DNA of 64,000 nucleotides from Marinomonas profundimaris (GTDB taxonomy: Bacteria > Pseudomonadota > Gammaproteobacteria > Pseudomonadales > Marinomonadaceae): the NCBI RefSeq assembly GCF_000508165.1, contig NZ_AYOZ01000009.1, forward strand, positions 1-64,000. Reading direction: 5' to 3'. Of this stretch, positions 6,919-15,984 are shown one piece after another. Positions within the stretch are counted from its first letter, which is position 1. Each line of letters starts with the position of its first letter. A model generated the notes under the pieces. That model saw only the letters and a program-made list of their open reading frames with translations, had not been told where the DNA came from and did no database searches. Both the position numbers and the translations under genes were made by a program.

Positions 6919-7587
6919 ATGAGCGAATTATTGCCGTCAGTATTAGTGGAAACAAACAATGAGCCAGATGCCGCCGTTATTTGGTTGCATGGGCTTGGCT
7001 CAGATGGGCATGACTTTGAATCCTTGGTGCCAGCTTTGTCCTTGTCTCCCGAATTGAGTGTGCGTTTTGTTTTTCCTCATGCACCACAGCGTCCGGTAAC
7101 TGTGAATGGCGGTATGGTCATGCGTGCTTGGTATGATATTTATGAAATGACGTTGGATCGAAAAGTCGACATGGCCAATATCGATGAATCGTGTGAGCAA
7201 GTGGAGGCGCTGATTCAAGATCAAATTGAGAAAGGAATTGCGCCAAATCGTATTGTTTTAGCGGGTTTTTCTCAGGGAGGCGTGATTGCTTATCAGTCTG
7301 CATTGCGAACTCCGCATGCTTTGGCTGGTGTTATGGCGTTGTCGACTTATCTGGTCGGCGGAGATAAAGTGCCAGAAGCTTCAGACTGTAAAAATGGTTT
7401 GACGCCAATACTGATTCATCATGGTTCACAGGATCCTGTTGTGGTGCCGGTTCTTGCAACTCAAGCACGAGATCTTTTGCAGTCCAAAGGGTTTGCTGTT
7501 TCGTATCAATCCTATGACATGCCACATGCCGTTTGTCCTGAGCAAGTTAAAGATATTTCTGATTGGTTGAATGCAAGGCTGGCTTAA
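6919..7587 (+). CDS. Carboxylesterase/phospholipase, alpha/beta hydrolase
   Basis: 222 residues, the size of the bacterial carboxylesterase/lysophospholipase (acyl-protein thioesterase-like) family. Residues 21-29 IWLHGLGSD form the oxyanion-hole region. The nucleophile elbow GFSQGG has Ser118, Asp172 lies in HGSQDPVV, and His203 is in MPHAV, a complete catalytic triad in the usual order. No signal peptide, so cytoplasmic. ATG 6919 has GGAGAG upstream; the TTG at 6904 lies in the terminator T run. The natural substrate (acyl esters or lysophospholipids) is unknown. Confidence 0.85.
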   Translation: MSELLPSVLVETNNEPDAAVIWLHGLGSDGHDFESLVPALSLSPELSVRFVFPHAPQRPVTVNGGMVMRAWYDIYEMTLDRKVDMANIDESCEQVEALIQDQIEKGIAPNRIVLAGFSQGGVIAYQSALRTPHALAGVMALSTYLVGGDKVPEASDCKNGLTPILIHHGSQDPVVVPVLATQARDLLQSKGFAVSYQSYDMPHAVCPEQVKDISDWLNARLA

Positions 7588-7614
7588 TTCGAATGTCTTT
7601 CTATAAGGTTATTT

Positions 7615-8427
7615 ATGTTAAATGATTATGCTGAGTGGTTGGCGTTTGCGAAAAAGCTTGCCGTAACGGCGGGCGATTTAATAATAGATGCGAGGCAGAG
7701 TTCGACATTTGTTCGTGATTATAAGGCTGACCATGAATTGGTAACGTCGACGGATTTGGCGGTCGATCAATATATTTGTTCAAGTATTACCGAGCGTTAC
7801 CCTGAGCATCGTATTTTATCTGAAGAGTCGTCTCCAGCGATGGATCTTGGTGGCATTGTCGATGGGACGCCCGTTTGGGTAATTGACCCGATTGATGGCA
7901 CGGTTAATTTCGCTCATGGCCATTTTCATGTGGCGGTATCGATTGGTCTTGTTGTCGGACAGGAGCGTATTTTAGGTGTTGTTTATGCGCCTTTTTTAAA
8001 TGAATGTTTTTGGGCGATGAAGGGTGAAGGCGCTTATTGCAATAATAAGAAGTTGCTTGTGTCTGGTGCAAAAACGCTCAGGAGTGCATTGGTGGCGACG
8101 GGGTTCCCTTACCAAAAAACAGACTTACCTCCTATTGTCGATCGAGTTTCTCGCGTGCTGCAGAATTGCCAAGACATTCGTCGTAATGGTTCGGCTGCGC
8201 TGGATTTGTGTTGGGTCGCGGCAGGGCGTTTGGATGCGTATTTTGAAAGTGTTAAGCCTTGGGATATGGCGGCTGGTGCATTGATCGCGGAAGAAGCTGG
8301 CGCAACATTGGGTTTATATTTACCGCAAACCGGTGTTTGGCCTGATGCTATTAATGGTGAAGGACTTTTAGTGTCTACGCCGGATTTATATCAGGATCTC
8401 TTGGCGCTCGTTGATGTGTCGCTATAA
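7615..8427 (+). CDS. Inositol-monophosphatase family protein (SuhB/CysQ-like)
   Basis: 270 residues. It has the full metal-dependent phosphatase signature: Glu70-Glu71 (ILSEES), DPIDGTVNFAHG from about residue 91, and the second motif WDMAAGALI near residue 218. Members hydrolyse inositol-1-phosphate, 3'-phosphoadenosine phosphate or related sugar phosphates with magnesium; some also have a transcription antitermination role (SuhB). The sequence does not decide among them. It lies 27 bp after the esterase gene and 23 bp before a DUF2489 gene, so it is probably co-transcribed. Confidence 0.87.
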   Translation: MLNDYAEWLAFAKKLAVTAGDLIIDARQSSTFVRDYKADHELVTSTDLAVDQYICSSITERYPEHRILSEESSPAMDLGGIVDGTPVWVIDPIDGTVNFAHGHFHVAVSIGLVVGQERILGVVYAPFLNECFWAMKGEGAYCNNKKLLVSGAKTLRSALVATGFPYQKTDLPPIVDRVSRVLQNCQDIRRNGSAALDLCWVAAGRLDAYFESVKPWDMAAGALIAEEAGATLGLYLPQTGVWPDAINGEGLLVSTPDLYQDLLALVDVSL

Positions 8428-8450
8428 TTTCATTTTTTATTGGATTAATT

Positions 8451-8906
8451 ATGTCTTTTACTGCTTTTTTGATTGTGTTGCTTTGCTCGGTTGTTGTGAT
8501 AGTGATTTCTCTTTGGTTTATTCGACATCAGTTGAAACTAAACCAAATGCGTGAAGAGCGTATTCGAGCAGGAGAAAATCGTTATATTGAAGAGCGTCAA
8601 AAAAGAATTGACAGTATTCGTGTATTGCTAAAAGTGGCTGGTACCGATGAAATAAACTGGATCGAAGCGAGCATTAGGGTTAAGCATTTACTTGATCAAC
8701 TAGGCATCGATTTATCGGATCATGACGATGTGTCTGCGTTTTATATTGTGACGGAAAAAACGTTGCATATTCCGACGCATGAGCAATGGAAGGCGCTACC
8801 AAAAGAAGCCAAAGCGAAGTTCAGTAATGAAATGGATAAGTATGAAAAAGAGCATGCTGAACATTTGATGCGAGCGAAACAATCATTGACGGTTTATGTG
8901 TTCTAG
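8451..8906 (+). CDS. DUF2489-type membrane-anchored protein
   Basis: 151 residues. One N-terminal transmembrane helix (about residues 5-24) is followed by a charged cytoplasmic helical region rich in Glu/Arg and a compact domain ending RAKQSLTVYVF. The composition and layout match the DUF2489 family seen in Pseudomonas and relatives. Function unknown. The next gene starts 2 bp after its stop, so the two proteins are likely made together. Confidence 0.65.
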   Translation: MSFTAFLIVLLCSVVVIVISLWFIRHQLKLNQMREERIRAGENRYIEERQKRIDSIRVLLKVAGTDEINWIEASIRVKHLLDQLGIDLSDHDDVSAFYIVTEKTLHIPTHEQWKALPKEAKAKFSNEMDKYEKEHAEHLMRAKQSLTVYVF

Positions 8907-8908
8907 TT

Positions 8909-9280
8909 ATGTTGATACAGCTACTGGTATCCATTGCCTGTCTGTTTTTTCTGTTGGTCGCATTAATGGTTTTTTTTATTCGTCATAAACCTAAGGTACC
9001 CTATTATAGAGTGTCGCAAAAACAATGTGTCGATTTGTTATTCAACGCCTCACAAGGTGCCTTACTAGAAGGTGAGTGGTATGCTTTCATCGGTATGAAT
9101 ATTAGAGATAATGAGGCATTGGAAGCGCTGCGGGTTCATTGTTTGTCGATTGATGAGTTTGGTGTAAAAGGAACCAATATGGTCGATGGGCGTTCTTGTA
9201 TGTCTTTTAATAAAGAGGGAACTCAGCGACTAGAAATGCTGCTAGATGAATGGCGGCATAAGGTAAATTATTTAGTCTAA
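8909..9280 (+). CDS. Hypothetical membrane-anchored protein
   Basis: 123 residues. An N-terminal transmembrane helix (about residues 2-23) ends with the positive-inside sequence IRHKPK, so the remaining about 100 residues should be cytoplasmic. I recognise no domain. It begins 2 bp after the DUF2489 stop and shares that protein's layout (single helix, soluble tail), suggesting a paired function. mscS follows 36 bp downstream. Confidence 0.6.
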   Translation: MLIQLLVSIACLFFLLVALMVFFIRHKPKVPYYRVSQKQCVDLLFNASQGALLEGEWYAFIGMNIRDNEALEALRVHCLSIDEFGVKGTNMVDGRSCMSFNKEGTQRLEMLLDEWRHKVNYLV

Positions 9281-9316
9281 TGTGATAATAATTAAAGTGG
9301 ATGGAGTGTAAAAGCG

Positions 9317-10147
9317 ATGAATGATATGCAGGCGTTTTTTGATCAAGGTTCAGATATGATGCCTTGGTTGGTTGATATTGTTATGAATTTGTTGGTCGGT
9401 CTTGTTATTTTCTTTGTGGGTAAGTTTATTGCTTCCAAAGTGGCAAAGTGGTGTGAAAATCGTCTGCTTAAATCTTCTGTTGATAAAGCGGTTGCGGGTT
9501 TCGCATCAAGTATTTTATATGCATTAATGTTTGCTGGTATCGCTCTGATGGCACTTGGGCAAATTGGTGTTGAAACCACGTCCTTTATTGCAATTCTTGG
9601 TGCGGCTGGCTTGGCTGTTGGTCTTGCATTGCAAGGCTCTTTGTCAAACTTTGCTTCCGGTGTTCTTATTATTTTGTTACGCCCATTTCGCTCAGGTGAT
9701 TTTATTGATGCAGGTGGTCAAATGGGGACAGTGGATCGCATTGAGTTGTTCCACACGTACCTTAAAACACCAGATAACCGCGTGATTATTGTGCCAAATT
9801 CAGCCGTGATGAATGGCTCTATCGTGAATTTTTCACGAGAGTCTACTCGTCGTTTGGATCTTGTTATTGGCATCAGTTATGACGCAGACATTCGTCTTGC
9901 AAAACAAATCATGGAAGAGGTTGTTAATGCCGATGAGCGTATTTTAAAAGATCCTGCTTGCACCATCGCAGTGTCTGAGTTGGCAGACAGTTCAGTGAAC
10001 TTCTTTTTGCGCCCTTGGGTTGCGTCTGGTGATTACTGGGCGGTGCGTGCGGATTTGTTGGAAAAAATTAAATACACATTCGATGAGCGTGGTGTTGGTA
10101 TTCCATACCCACAAATGGATGTACATGTTCACAAACAAGAATCTTAA
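9317..10147 (+). CDS. mscS: Small-conductance mechanosensitive channel
   Basis: 276 residues, close to E. coli MscS (286). Three transmembrane segments occupy roughly residues 18-115. The pore helix TM3 has the Gly/Ala pattern LGAAGLAVGLALQGSLSN, followed by the beta domain FRSGDFIDAGGQMGTVDRI and the PNSAVMNGSIVNFS segment. It forms a heptameric inner-membrane channel that releases solutes at hypo-osmotic shock. GGAG lies about 10 nt before ATG 9317. A strong terminator follows. Confidence 0.93.
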   Translation: MNDMQAFFDQGSDMMPWLVDIVMNLLVGLVIFFVGKFIASKVAKWCENRLLKSSVDKAVAGFASSILYALMFAGIALMALGQIGVETTSFIAILGAAGLAVGLALQGSLSNFASGVLIILLRPFRSGDFIDAGGQMGTVDRIELFHTYLKTPDNRVIIVPNSAVMNGSIVNFSRESTRRLDLVIGISYDADIRLAKQIMEEVVNADERILKDPACTIAVSELADSSVNFFLRPWVASGDYWAVRADLLEKIKYTFDERGVGIPYPQMDVHVHKQES

Positions 10148-10161
10148 TTCTTATTGGGTGA

Positions 10162-10205
10162 AAAAATGCCGTCGAGTGCTTCGCTCGATGGCATTTTTAT
10201 TTTTA
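10162..10205 (+). terminator. Intrinsic terminator after mscS
   Basis: AAAATGCCGTCGAG pairs with CTCGATGGCATTTT (one G-T pair) around the loop TGCTTCG, then TTTATTTTT. Confidence 0.87.
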
Positions 10206-10233
10206 ATTACGTTATTGTTAAATGGTTTTTGTT

Positions 10234-10743
10234 ATGAGTCGATATCGTCCTCCTTCCCCGCCTAAATCTGCCTATATTACCCACGAAGGTGCTCAAACCT
10301 TATTGTCGGAATTAAAGTATCTGTGGAAAGAAAAACGTCCTGCTGTGACTGAAACGGTTCGTGAAGCGGCCGCTCAGGGAGATCGCTCGGAAAATGCAGA
10401 ATATATTTATGGTAAAAAACAATTGCGAGAAATAGACAGCCGTGTTCGATATTTAGAAAAACGCTTGGATGTTTGTACTGTTGTGGATCGTTTGCCTGCG
10501 GATCAATCTCGGGTGTTTTTTGGTGCATGGGTTACGTTAGAGGACGAAGACGGTGAGCTGCGAACGCATCGCATTGTTGGGCCAGATGAACTGGATCACA
10601 ACCCTGCTTATATCAGTATTGATTCACCGGTGGCCAAGGCACTTTTGAAAAAACAGCAAGGAGCGGAAGTGGCTATTCGTTTGGCGGCTGGAGAGAAACT
10701 GTATTTCATTGATGCGATAGAATATCGCCAAGTTTCGGCGTGA
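10234..10743 (+). CDS. greB: Transcription elongation factor GreB
   Basis: 169 residues starting MSRYRPPSPPKS. The N-terminal coiled coil has LKYLWKEKRPAVTETVREAAAQGDRSENAEY, with the acidic tip residues (GDRSENAEY) that coordinate magnesium in the RNA polymerase active site. The C-terminal FKBP-like domain follows (VFFGAWVTLEDEDGE, YISIDSPVAKALL). YLWKEKRP and VFFGAW distinguish GreB from GreA. It rescues backtracked polymerase by stimulating transcript cleavage. No good ribosome site exists for either ATG 10234 or ATG 10222; 10234 is chosen by similarity to related proteins. Confidence 0.93.
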   Translation: MSRYRPPSPPKSAYITHEGAQTLLSELKYLWKEKRPAVTETVREAAAQGDRSENAEYIYGKKQLREIDSRVRYLEKRLDVCTVVDRLPADQSRVFFGAWVTLEDEDGELRTHRIVGPDELDHNPAYISIDSPVAKALLKKQQGAEVAIRLAAGEKLYFIDAIEYRQVSA

Positions 10744-11603
10744 CTATTCGTTATGGGATGGCGCAGTGGCAGCATCCCGCGTGGGTTAATTGGCTTTACC
10801 CTGGGTCTCTGTCTTCAGCTGAAAGAATTGGATGTTATTCAACGTTTTTTTCAAGCGTTGAAGTGGGTAGTACCTTTTATACCAACGTCGAGCCGGCTCA
10901 GTTGTTGCGTTGGTTTGATGCGGTTGTGGAGGATTTTCAGTTCTGTTTTAAAGCGCCTCAGATGGTGACGCATCGTCTAGATGGTCGCCCGTGGGTAGAT
11001 ATTCAACAGGATTGGTTGTCATTCATGGCGTCATTGCAGCCGTTGCAGGCAAAGCTGGGGCCAACCATGTTGCAGTTTCCTTCTGTATCTGACGAGCAAA
11101 AGCTCGATATGATTTTCGCTTTGTGTGATATGTGGGCATTGTCTAGTCCTTTATCAGTTGAGGTTCGTCATTTGGCGTATTTTGATAAAGGTGATATCGA
11201 GACGAGATTTCTGGCGGGTTTGGCTGAGCGTGGTGTGAATCGGGTGGTGATGGATTCGAGGCCGGTTTTTTCAACCGAGGCGTATTGCGATAGTTTGGTT
11301 GATGCGCAAAATAAGAAGCCTAGAGTGCCTTGTCATCCAGTTGCAACGGCTAAACACCCTGTGGTGCGTTTTATTGGGCACCCAGATTTGCTTCGCAACG
11401 AGATTTGGCTGGATCAATGGGCGAAGAAGTTGTCGCAATGGTTGCAGGAGGGGTTGTTGCCATTTGTGTTTGTGCATTCATCCGATAACATTGCGGCGCC
11501 AACATTAGCGGCGCAATTGGATCATAAGGTTCGGTGCTTGTGTCCGAATTATCAACCTGCGTTGATACTCCCTAAAAGTCAGGTGCAGGAGAGTCTCTGG
11601 TGA
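10740..11603 (+). CDS. DUF72 family protein (YecE-like)
   Basis: 287 residues. It starts with GTG overlapping the greB TGA (GTGA), so translation is coupled. The beginning IRYGMAQWQHPAWVNWLYP, then YSTFFSSVEVGSTFY, FCFKAPQMVTHR and LSVEVRHLAYF are the conserved TIM-barrel strands of DUF72, which resembles a xylose-isomerase-type barrel. Biochemical function is unknown. GreB-DUF72 coupling suggests only co-expression. Confidence 0.8.
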   Translation: MTIRYGMAQWQHPAWVNWLYPGSLSSAERIGCYSTFFSSVEVGSTFYTNVEPAQLLRWFDAVVEDFQFCFKAPQMVTHRLDGRPWVDIQQDWLSFMASLQPLQAKLGPTMLQFPSVSDEQKLDMIFALCDMWALSSPLSVEVRHLAYFDKGDIETRFLAGLAERGVNRVVMDSRPVFSTEAYCDSLVDAQNKKPRVPCHPVATAKHPVVRFIGHPDLLRNEIWLDQWAKKLSQWLQEGLLPFVFVHSSDNIAAPTLAAQLDHKVRCLCPNYQPALILPKSQVQESLW

Positions 11604-11630
11604 GTTTTATATGAAAGCTAGAGGGCTGCT

Positions 11631-12176
11631 TTAATCGGAAGTGGTATTGACGTAAATAGTGTCTTCATGAAAGCCATAGCTTTTATTTTTATGGTCTTCG
11701 ATAAATAGCCTTAATGTCCGACTAACGCTGCTGAAGGCGAGTTCACCCCATGGAATGTTGTCTAGGTCAAAAAGAGCAACTTCTGAGCTTTCTTCGGTGA
11801 CATGGAAGTCGTCTCGTTCCAATTCGGCAATATAGAATAAGTGTACTTGGTTGATGTGAGGAATGCTGATCATGCTAAAGGCTTGTTTGCAGACAGCAAT
11901 AGATCCACTTTCTTCTAGCGTTTCTCTGAGTGCACCTTCGCTGGTTGTTTCTTGATTTTCCATGAAGCCTGCTGGCAAAGTCCAATACCCAAAACGCGGC
12001 TCGATGTTTCGGCGGCATAATAGGAGCTGCCCTTTATAGAATGGGATGGTGCCTGTGATAATTCGAGGGTTGTCATAATCAATATGCTCACAATGTGGGC
12101 ACACTGCTCTTACGCGATTGTCCCCAGTAGGTATTATCATGTCTACGGCATGACCACATTGTGGGCAGTATCTCAT
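11631..12176 (-). CDS. Nudix hydrolase with N-terminal zinc ribbon
   Basis: 181 residues. A zinc ribbon at the N-terminus (CPQCGH, then CPHCEH) precedes a complete Nudix box, starting GFMENQE and continuing to RETLEESG (about residues 71-92), with the Arg-Glu and Glu-Glu metal ligands intact. Zinc-ribbon Nudix proteins include NudC-like NADH/RNA-cap hydrolases, but the SQPWPFPxS motif of NudC is absent, so the substrate is open. It follows the CorB-like gene by 9 bp and is the third gene of a minus-strand unit with the CcsA-like gene. Confidence 0.85.
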   Translation of the reverse strand: MRYCPQCGHAVDMIIPTGDNRVRAVCPHCEHIDYDNPRIITGTIPFYKGQLLLCRRNIEPRFGYWTLPAGFMENQETTSEGALRETLEESGSIAVCKQAFSMISIPHINQVHLFYIAELERDDFHVTEESSEVALFDLDNIPWGELAFSSVSRTLRLFIEDHKNKSYGFHEDTIYVNTTSD

Positions 12177-12185
12177 TGTTCTTCC

Positions 12186-13442
12186 TTACCGCTTTAGCTC
12201 AAGTTTGGCGTATTTGACGACCTTGTCTTCTATTTCCTGAATTTCAATCATGTAATGGCCAACCCATAAGCTAATAGGGTGTTCAGGAATGAACTCCAGT
12301 GTCTCTATAATAAGGCCGTTTAGTGTTTTTGGGCCGTCGGTTGGTAAGTGCCAATCCAGTGTTTTGTTGATTTCTCGAATGTGCGTCGAACCTTCGATTC
12401 TAAAAGAGCCATCATCAAGCGGTTGGATTTCTTCTTCTTCATCTAGTGTTGGAGGTGTAAATTCACCTACAATTTCTTCGAGTACATCTTCCAGTGCGGC
12501 GATACCTTGAACGTCTCCATACTCGTCCACCACAATGCCCATTTGTTGGTGATCTTTCTGGAAATTAAGTAATACCGTGTTAAGAGATGTGCTTTCGGGA
12601 ATGAAGTAAGGCTCAACGGTTGCTTTTAGCAATGCGGCTTTTGAGGGGGTTGGATCACGAAGAAAGATAGCGGCATGTCTAGCGTGAAGAATACCAATGA
12701 CCTTATTGATTTCACCATTGTAGACGGGCATGCGAGTGTGTCTGCTTTGACAGATCTGCTCGATAATTTCTTCGATGGAGTCTTCGATATCAATGCCAAC
12801 AACTTCGTTTCGAGGCACCATGATGTCTTCAACAGACACTTTCTCCAAATCAAGAATGGAAAGTAACATGTCTTGGTGGGCGGCCGGGATGAGGCCGCTG
12901 GCTTCATTTACAACGGTTCTTAATTCTTCTGAATCCAGAGTGTCATGGTTTTTTTGAGAAGCGTGAACACCAATTAGGCGGAGTAAGCCATTGGATAAAC
13001 CATTTACTAACCACACAAGCGGATACAGTGCTTTTAGTAAGATGGCAAGAATCCACGAGGCGGGAAAAGCAATTTTTTCTGGGTGTATTGCGGCCAGTGT
13101 TTTTGGTGTGACTTCTGCAAAAATCAAGACCACCATGGTTAAGGCGGCGGTTGCAATAGCAACACCAGCATCTCCCCATAGGCGTACAGCAATAATTGTG
13201 GCTATTGCTGATGCAAGGATATTAACAAAATTGTTTCCGATTAGGATGACGCCAATCAATCGATCTGGGCGCTCTAGAAGGGAGTTTACTTTGATCGCGG
13301 ATCGGTTCTTGGTTTTAACAAGGTGCTTTAGTCGATATTTGTTGATCGACAGCATCCCTGTTTCAGAACTCGAAAAGAAAGCAGAAAGTAAAATTAGACA
13401 AAAAAGTATTCCACCAAGAACACCTAAGGGTACTTCGTTCAA
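12186..13442 (-). CDS. CNNM/HlyC-CorC family transporter, CorB-like
   Basis: 418 residues: an N-terminal DUF21/CNNM membrane domain with about four helices (LSAFFSSSETGMLSINKYRLKHL, GNNFVNILASAIAT, FAEVTPKTLA), a paired CBS module (VPRNEVVGID, VVDEYGDVQGIAALEDVLEEIVGEF) and a C-terminal CorC/HlyC domain (DDGSFRIEGSTHIREIN). This is the YfjD/CorB type, linked to magnesium or cobalt export in enterobacteria and CNNM relatives. The likely start is TTG 13442 because the first membrane helix needs it; no upstream ATG is in frame. It lies 84 bp after the CcsA-like gene. Confidence 0.87.
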   Translation of the reverse strand: MNEVPLGVLGGILFCLILLSAFFSSSETGMLSINKYRLKHLVKTKNRSAIKVNSLLERPDRLIGVILIGNNFVNILASAIATIIAVRLWGDAGVAIATAALTMVVLIFAEVTPKTLAAIHPEKIAFPASWILAILLKALYPLVWLVNGLSNGLLRLIGVHASQKNHDTLDSEELRTVVNEASGLIPAAHQDMLLSILDLEKVSVEDIMVPRNEVVGIDIEDSIEEIIEQICQSRHTRMPVYNGEINKVIGILHARHAAIFLRDPTPSKAALLKATVEPYFIPESTSLNTVLLNFQKDHQQMGIVVDEYGDVQGIAALEDVLEEIVGEFTPPTLDEEEEIQPLDDGSFRIEGSTHIREINKTLDWHLPTDGPKTLNGLIIETLEFIPEHPISLWVGHYMIEIQEIEDKVVKYAKLELKR

Positions 13443-13526
13443 AAAGGGATCGCCTCGATAATGTAGATAATTGGATTATTCGTTCTTAACGTCTTACTGT
13501 CAAACATACTTTGTACCGCTAACAAT

Positions 13527-14294
13527 CTAACGATATAAAATTTGCAGTGCTATTTGGCTACCAAAGTAGCCTAGCATAAGTAAGAAGAAACCGCTTAGAG
13601 TGAGTTTCACTGCTAATTGACCGCGCCAACCGACCATGTGCCTGCCTAGTAGTAATCCTGCAAAGACAAACCAAGAGGTAATAGTAAAAAATGTTTTATG
13701 AGCAAGGTGTTGTGCAAACATGTCTTCAATAAAATAAAAGCCTGTCGCGATGGTGATGGTCAATAAAATAAAGGCGGCCCAAACAAATTCAAACATAAGT
13801 TGTTCCAATACCTGCAGTGGAGGAACGCGGAGCAATTGTTTGAGCTTGTGATGCTTTAGTTGATATTCCTGAATCGAAAGGAGTATGCCAACGCCGCATG
13901 CGGCAGTGAATAAGCTGTAAGCGGCTGAAGCAATAAGAATGTGAGCACTGGTTCCCCATGAACTGCTGTGAAGTTGTGTTAAATTCCAAGGTTCGATGGC
14001 ATTTAATGCAATCACAATTGCGCTCAGCAGTAACGCCGTTCCCAATAAGAGAGAAAGATCTTTGTCACGATTGCTAAACCAAAGCAGACTATTTCCTATG
14101 ATGGCAATGAGTAGTCCAATAGTCAGAAAGTTAAAACCATCTTTATTAAGTAAAAGTTGAGTTAACGAAAAAGTGTGTGTCGCGATTGCAATCGCCCCAA
14201 TGTATTGGGTGGCGCGATTTTCAGGGCGAAAGTAATACGCTGTGCCAGCAATCAAACAAGCAATACAAGCAAGCCAAAGCGATAATTGAATCAT
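13527..14294 (-). CDS. Inner-membrane protein, CcsA/YpjD-like cytochrome c assembly family
   Basis: 255 residues with eight predicted transmembrane helices. The segment LHSSSWGTSAHILIASAAYSLF and the HMVGWRGQLAVKLT loop match the CcsA/CcmF-related domain found in YpjD. The tryptophan-rich haem-handling WWD motif of true CcsA is not obvious, and YpjD proteins are not known to be needed for cytochrome c maturation. It is divergent from ffh, as in many gammaproteobacteria, and heads the unit with the CorB-like gene and the Nudix gene. Confidence 0.78.
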   Translation of the reverse strand: MIQLSLWLACIACLIAGTAYYFRPENRATQYIGAIAIATHTFSLTQLLLNKDGFNFLTIGLLIAIIGNSLLWFSNRDKDLSLLLGTALLLSAIVIALNAIEPWNLTQLHSSSWGTSAHILIASAAYSLFTAACGVGILLSIQEYQLKHHKLKQLLRVPPLQVLEQLMFEFVWAAFILLTITIATGFYFIEDMFAQHLAHKTFFTITSWFVFAGLLLGRHMVGWRGQLAVKLTLSGFFLLMLGYFGSQIALQILYR

Positions 14295-14346
14295 GAAACT
14301 AAAGGTTCCGCAGGGTAAAGGTATAGGGTGATAATCATTTATCCGT

Positions 14347-14352
14347 TATAAT
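14347..14352 (+). promoter_or_regulatory. Candidate -10 element for ffh
   Basis: A consensus TATAAT lies 71 bp before ATG 14424. No good -35 is visible 16-18 bp upstream. A GATAATCATTTATC sequence (14330-14343) immediately upstream resembles half of a Fur box. Confidence 0.35.
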
Positions 14353-14423
14353 AGAGATAATTTCACCTTGGATAAACTTAAACCGTAGGTTTTTTCCATT
14401 TAGAGCCAAAATTTGAGGGCAAT

Positions 14424-15806
14424 ATGTTCGACAATTTATCGAATCGTTTAACTTCCTCGCTTGATCGCATTCGAGGTCGAGCTAAATTAACTGAAGAGAA
14501 CATACAGGAAGTCTTGCGTGAAGTGCGTATGGCACTGCTTGAGGCAGACGTCGCATTGCCTGTTGTAAAAGATTTTATTGCTGCTGTTAAAGAGCGAGCT
14601 GTAGGTGTTGAGGTTTCAAAAAGCCTCAGTCCAGGTCAGGTCTTCCTTAAGATTGTTAAGCAAGAACTTGAAAGTGTTATGGGGCAAGCGAACGACGGTT
14701 TGAACCTTCGTGTTGCGAGTCCAGCTGTTATTTTGCTTGCTGGTTTGCAAGGTGCAGGTAAAACCACGTCTGCGGCTAAGCTGGCTAAATACCTGAAAGA
14801 ACGTGAAAAGAAATCGGTTTCTGTGGTGAGTGCTGACGTTTATCGTCCTGCTGCGATTAAGCAGCTTGAAACGTTGGCGGGTGAAGTGGGCGTGGACTTT
14901 ATTCCAAGCGACATTTCCCAGAAGCCAATTGATATCGTGAATAATGCGATTGATTACGCTAAAAAAGCGCACAAAGACGTTGTGATTGTCGATACCGCCG
15001 GTCGTTTGGCGATTGACGAAGACATGATGGCGGAGATTAAAGCACTACACGCCGCTATCAACCCGATCGAAACCTTGTTTGTTGTCGATGCAATGACAGG
15101 CCAAGATGCCGCGAATACGGCGAAAGCGTTTGGTGATATTTTGCCTCTTACTGGTGTTATCTTAACGAAGACAGATGGTGACGCCCGTGGTGGCGCTGCG
15201 TTATCTGTACGTCATATTACCGGTAAGCCAATTAAATTCTTGGGCGTGGGTGAAAAAACCGATGCATTAGAGCCTTTCCATCCTGATCGTTTGGCTTCGC
15301 GTATTTTAGGCATGGGTGACATGCTTTCTCTAATAGAGGAAGCAGAGCAAAAAATCGATAAAGAAAAAGCTGAAAAATTAGCGGGCAAGTTAAAAAAAGG
15401 CAAAGGCTTTGATTTAGAAGATTTTAAAGAGCAGCTTCAGCAAATGAAAAACATGGGCGGAATGAGTTCCATGTTAGATAAATTGCCAGGTATGGGGCAG
15501 TTGGGGAATATCCAAGATAAAGTGAACGATAAAATGTTTGTTCAAATGGAAGCCTTAATCAACTCAATGACGTCTGCGGAACGTCGTAACCCTGATGTGA
15601 TTAATGGTTCAAGGAAAAAACGTATTTCAGCTGGTGCTGGTTTACAAATTCAAGATTTAAATCGTTTGCTCAAGCAACATAAGCAAATGCAGAAGATGAT
15701 GAAAAAAATGACCGCAAAAGGCGGAATGCAAAAAATGATGCGCGGTTTAGGTGGAATGATGCCGGGTGGTGGTATGCCTGGCGGCGGTAATTTCCCTAAG
15801 TTTTAA
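14424..15806 (+). CDS. ffh: Signal recognition particle protein Ffh (SRP54)
   Basis: 460 residues, domains N-G-M in order. The N domain begins MFDNLSNRLTSSLDRIRGR. The G domain has GLQGAGKTTSAAKLA (P-loop), DVYRPAA, DTAGRL, TKTDGDARGG and the closing VGEKTDALEPF. The M domain is methionine-rich (MKNMGGMSSMLDKLPGM to MMPGGGMPGG) and binds 4.5S RNA and signal sequences. It targets nascent membrane proteins to FtsY. The 4.5S RNA gene is not in the window. A terminator separates it from rpsP. Confidence 0.97.
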   Translation: MFDNLSNRLTSSLDRIRGRAKLTEENIQEVLREVRMALLEADVALPVVKDFIAAVKERAVGVEVSKSLSPGQVFLKIVKQELESVMGQANDGLNLRVASPAVILLAGLQGAGKTTSAAKLAKYLKEREKKSVSVVSADVYRPAAIKQLETLAGEVGVDFIPSDISQKPIDIVNNAIDYAKKAHKDVVIVDTAGRLAIDEDMMAEIKALHAAINPIETLFVVDAMTGQDAANTAKAFGDILPLTGVILTKTDGDARGGAALSVRHITGKPIKFLGVGEKTDALEPFHPDRLASRILGMGDMLSLIEEAEQKIDKEKAEKLAGKLKKGKGFDLEDFKEQLQQMKNMGGMSSMLDKLPGMGQLGNIQDKVNDKMFVQMEALINSMTSAERRNPDVINGSRKKRISAGAGLQIQDLNRLLKQHKQMQKMMKKMTAKGGMQKMMRGLGGMMPGGGMPGGGNFPKF

Positions 15807-15827
15807 ACATATCTTCTTGTTTTTATT

Positions 15828-15855
15828 AACGGTAGTTAAAAAAACTGCCGTTTTT
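15828..15855 (+). terminator. Intrinsic terminator after ffh
   Basis: AACGGTAGTT (15828-15837) pairs with AACTGCCGTT (15843-15852) with one T-G wobble, followed by a T5 run. Confidence 0.75.
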
Positions 15856-15984
15856 AATGTCTGGGTGGGTAATTCCCCCTTTCGTTTTTCTAGTATATCG
15901 ACTAGAATATGCCGCCTTCTTGTAGTATGAGTCAAAAATCGACTCGGCAAGAGGCGTTTCGTTAAGCAATAAGGAACCAATAAT

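Noticed and set aside
14330-14343. GATAATCATTTATC as a Fur box at the ffh/ypjD-like promoters
   Set aside because: It matches only one half of the 19-bp consensus well, and neither neighbour is an iron gene.
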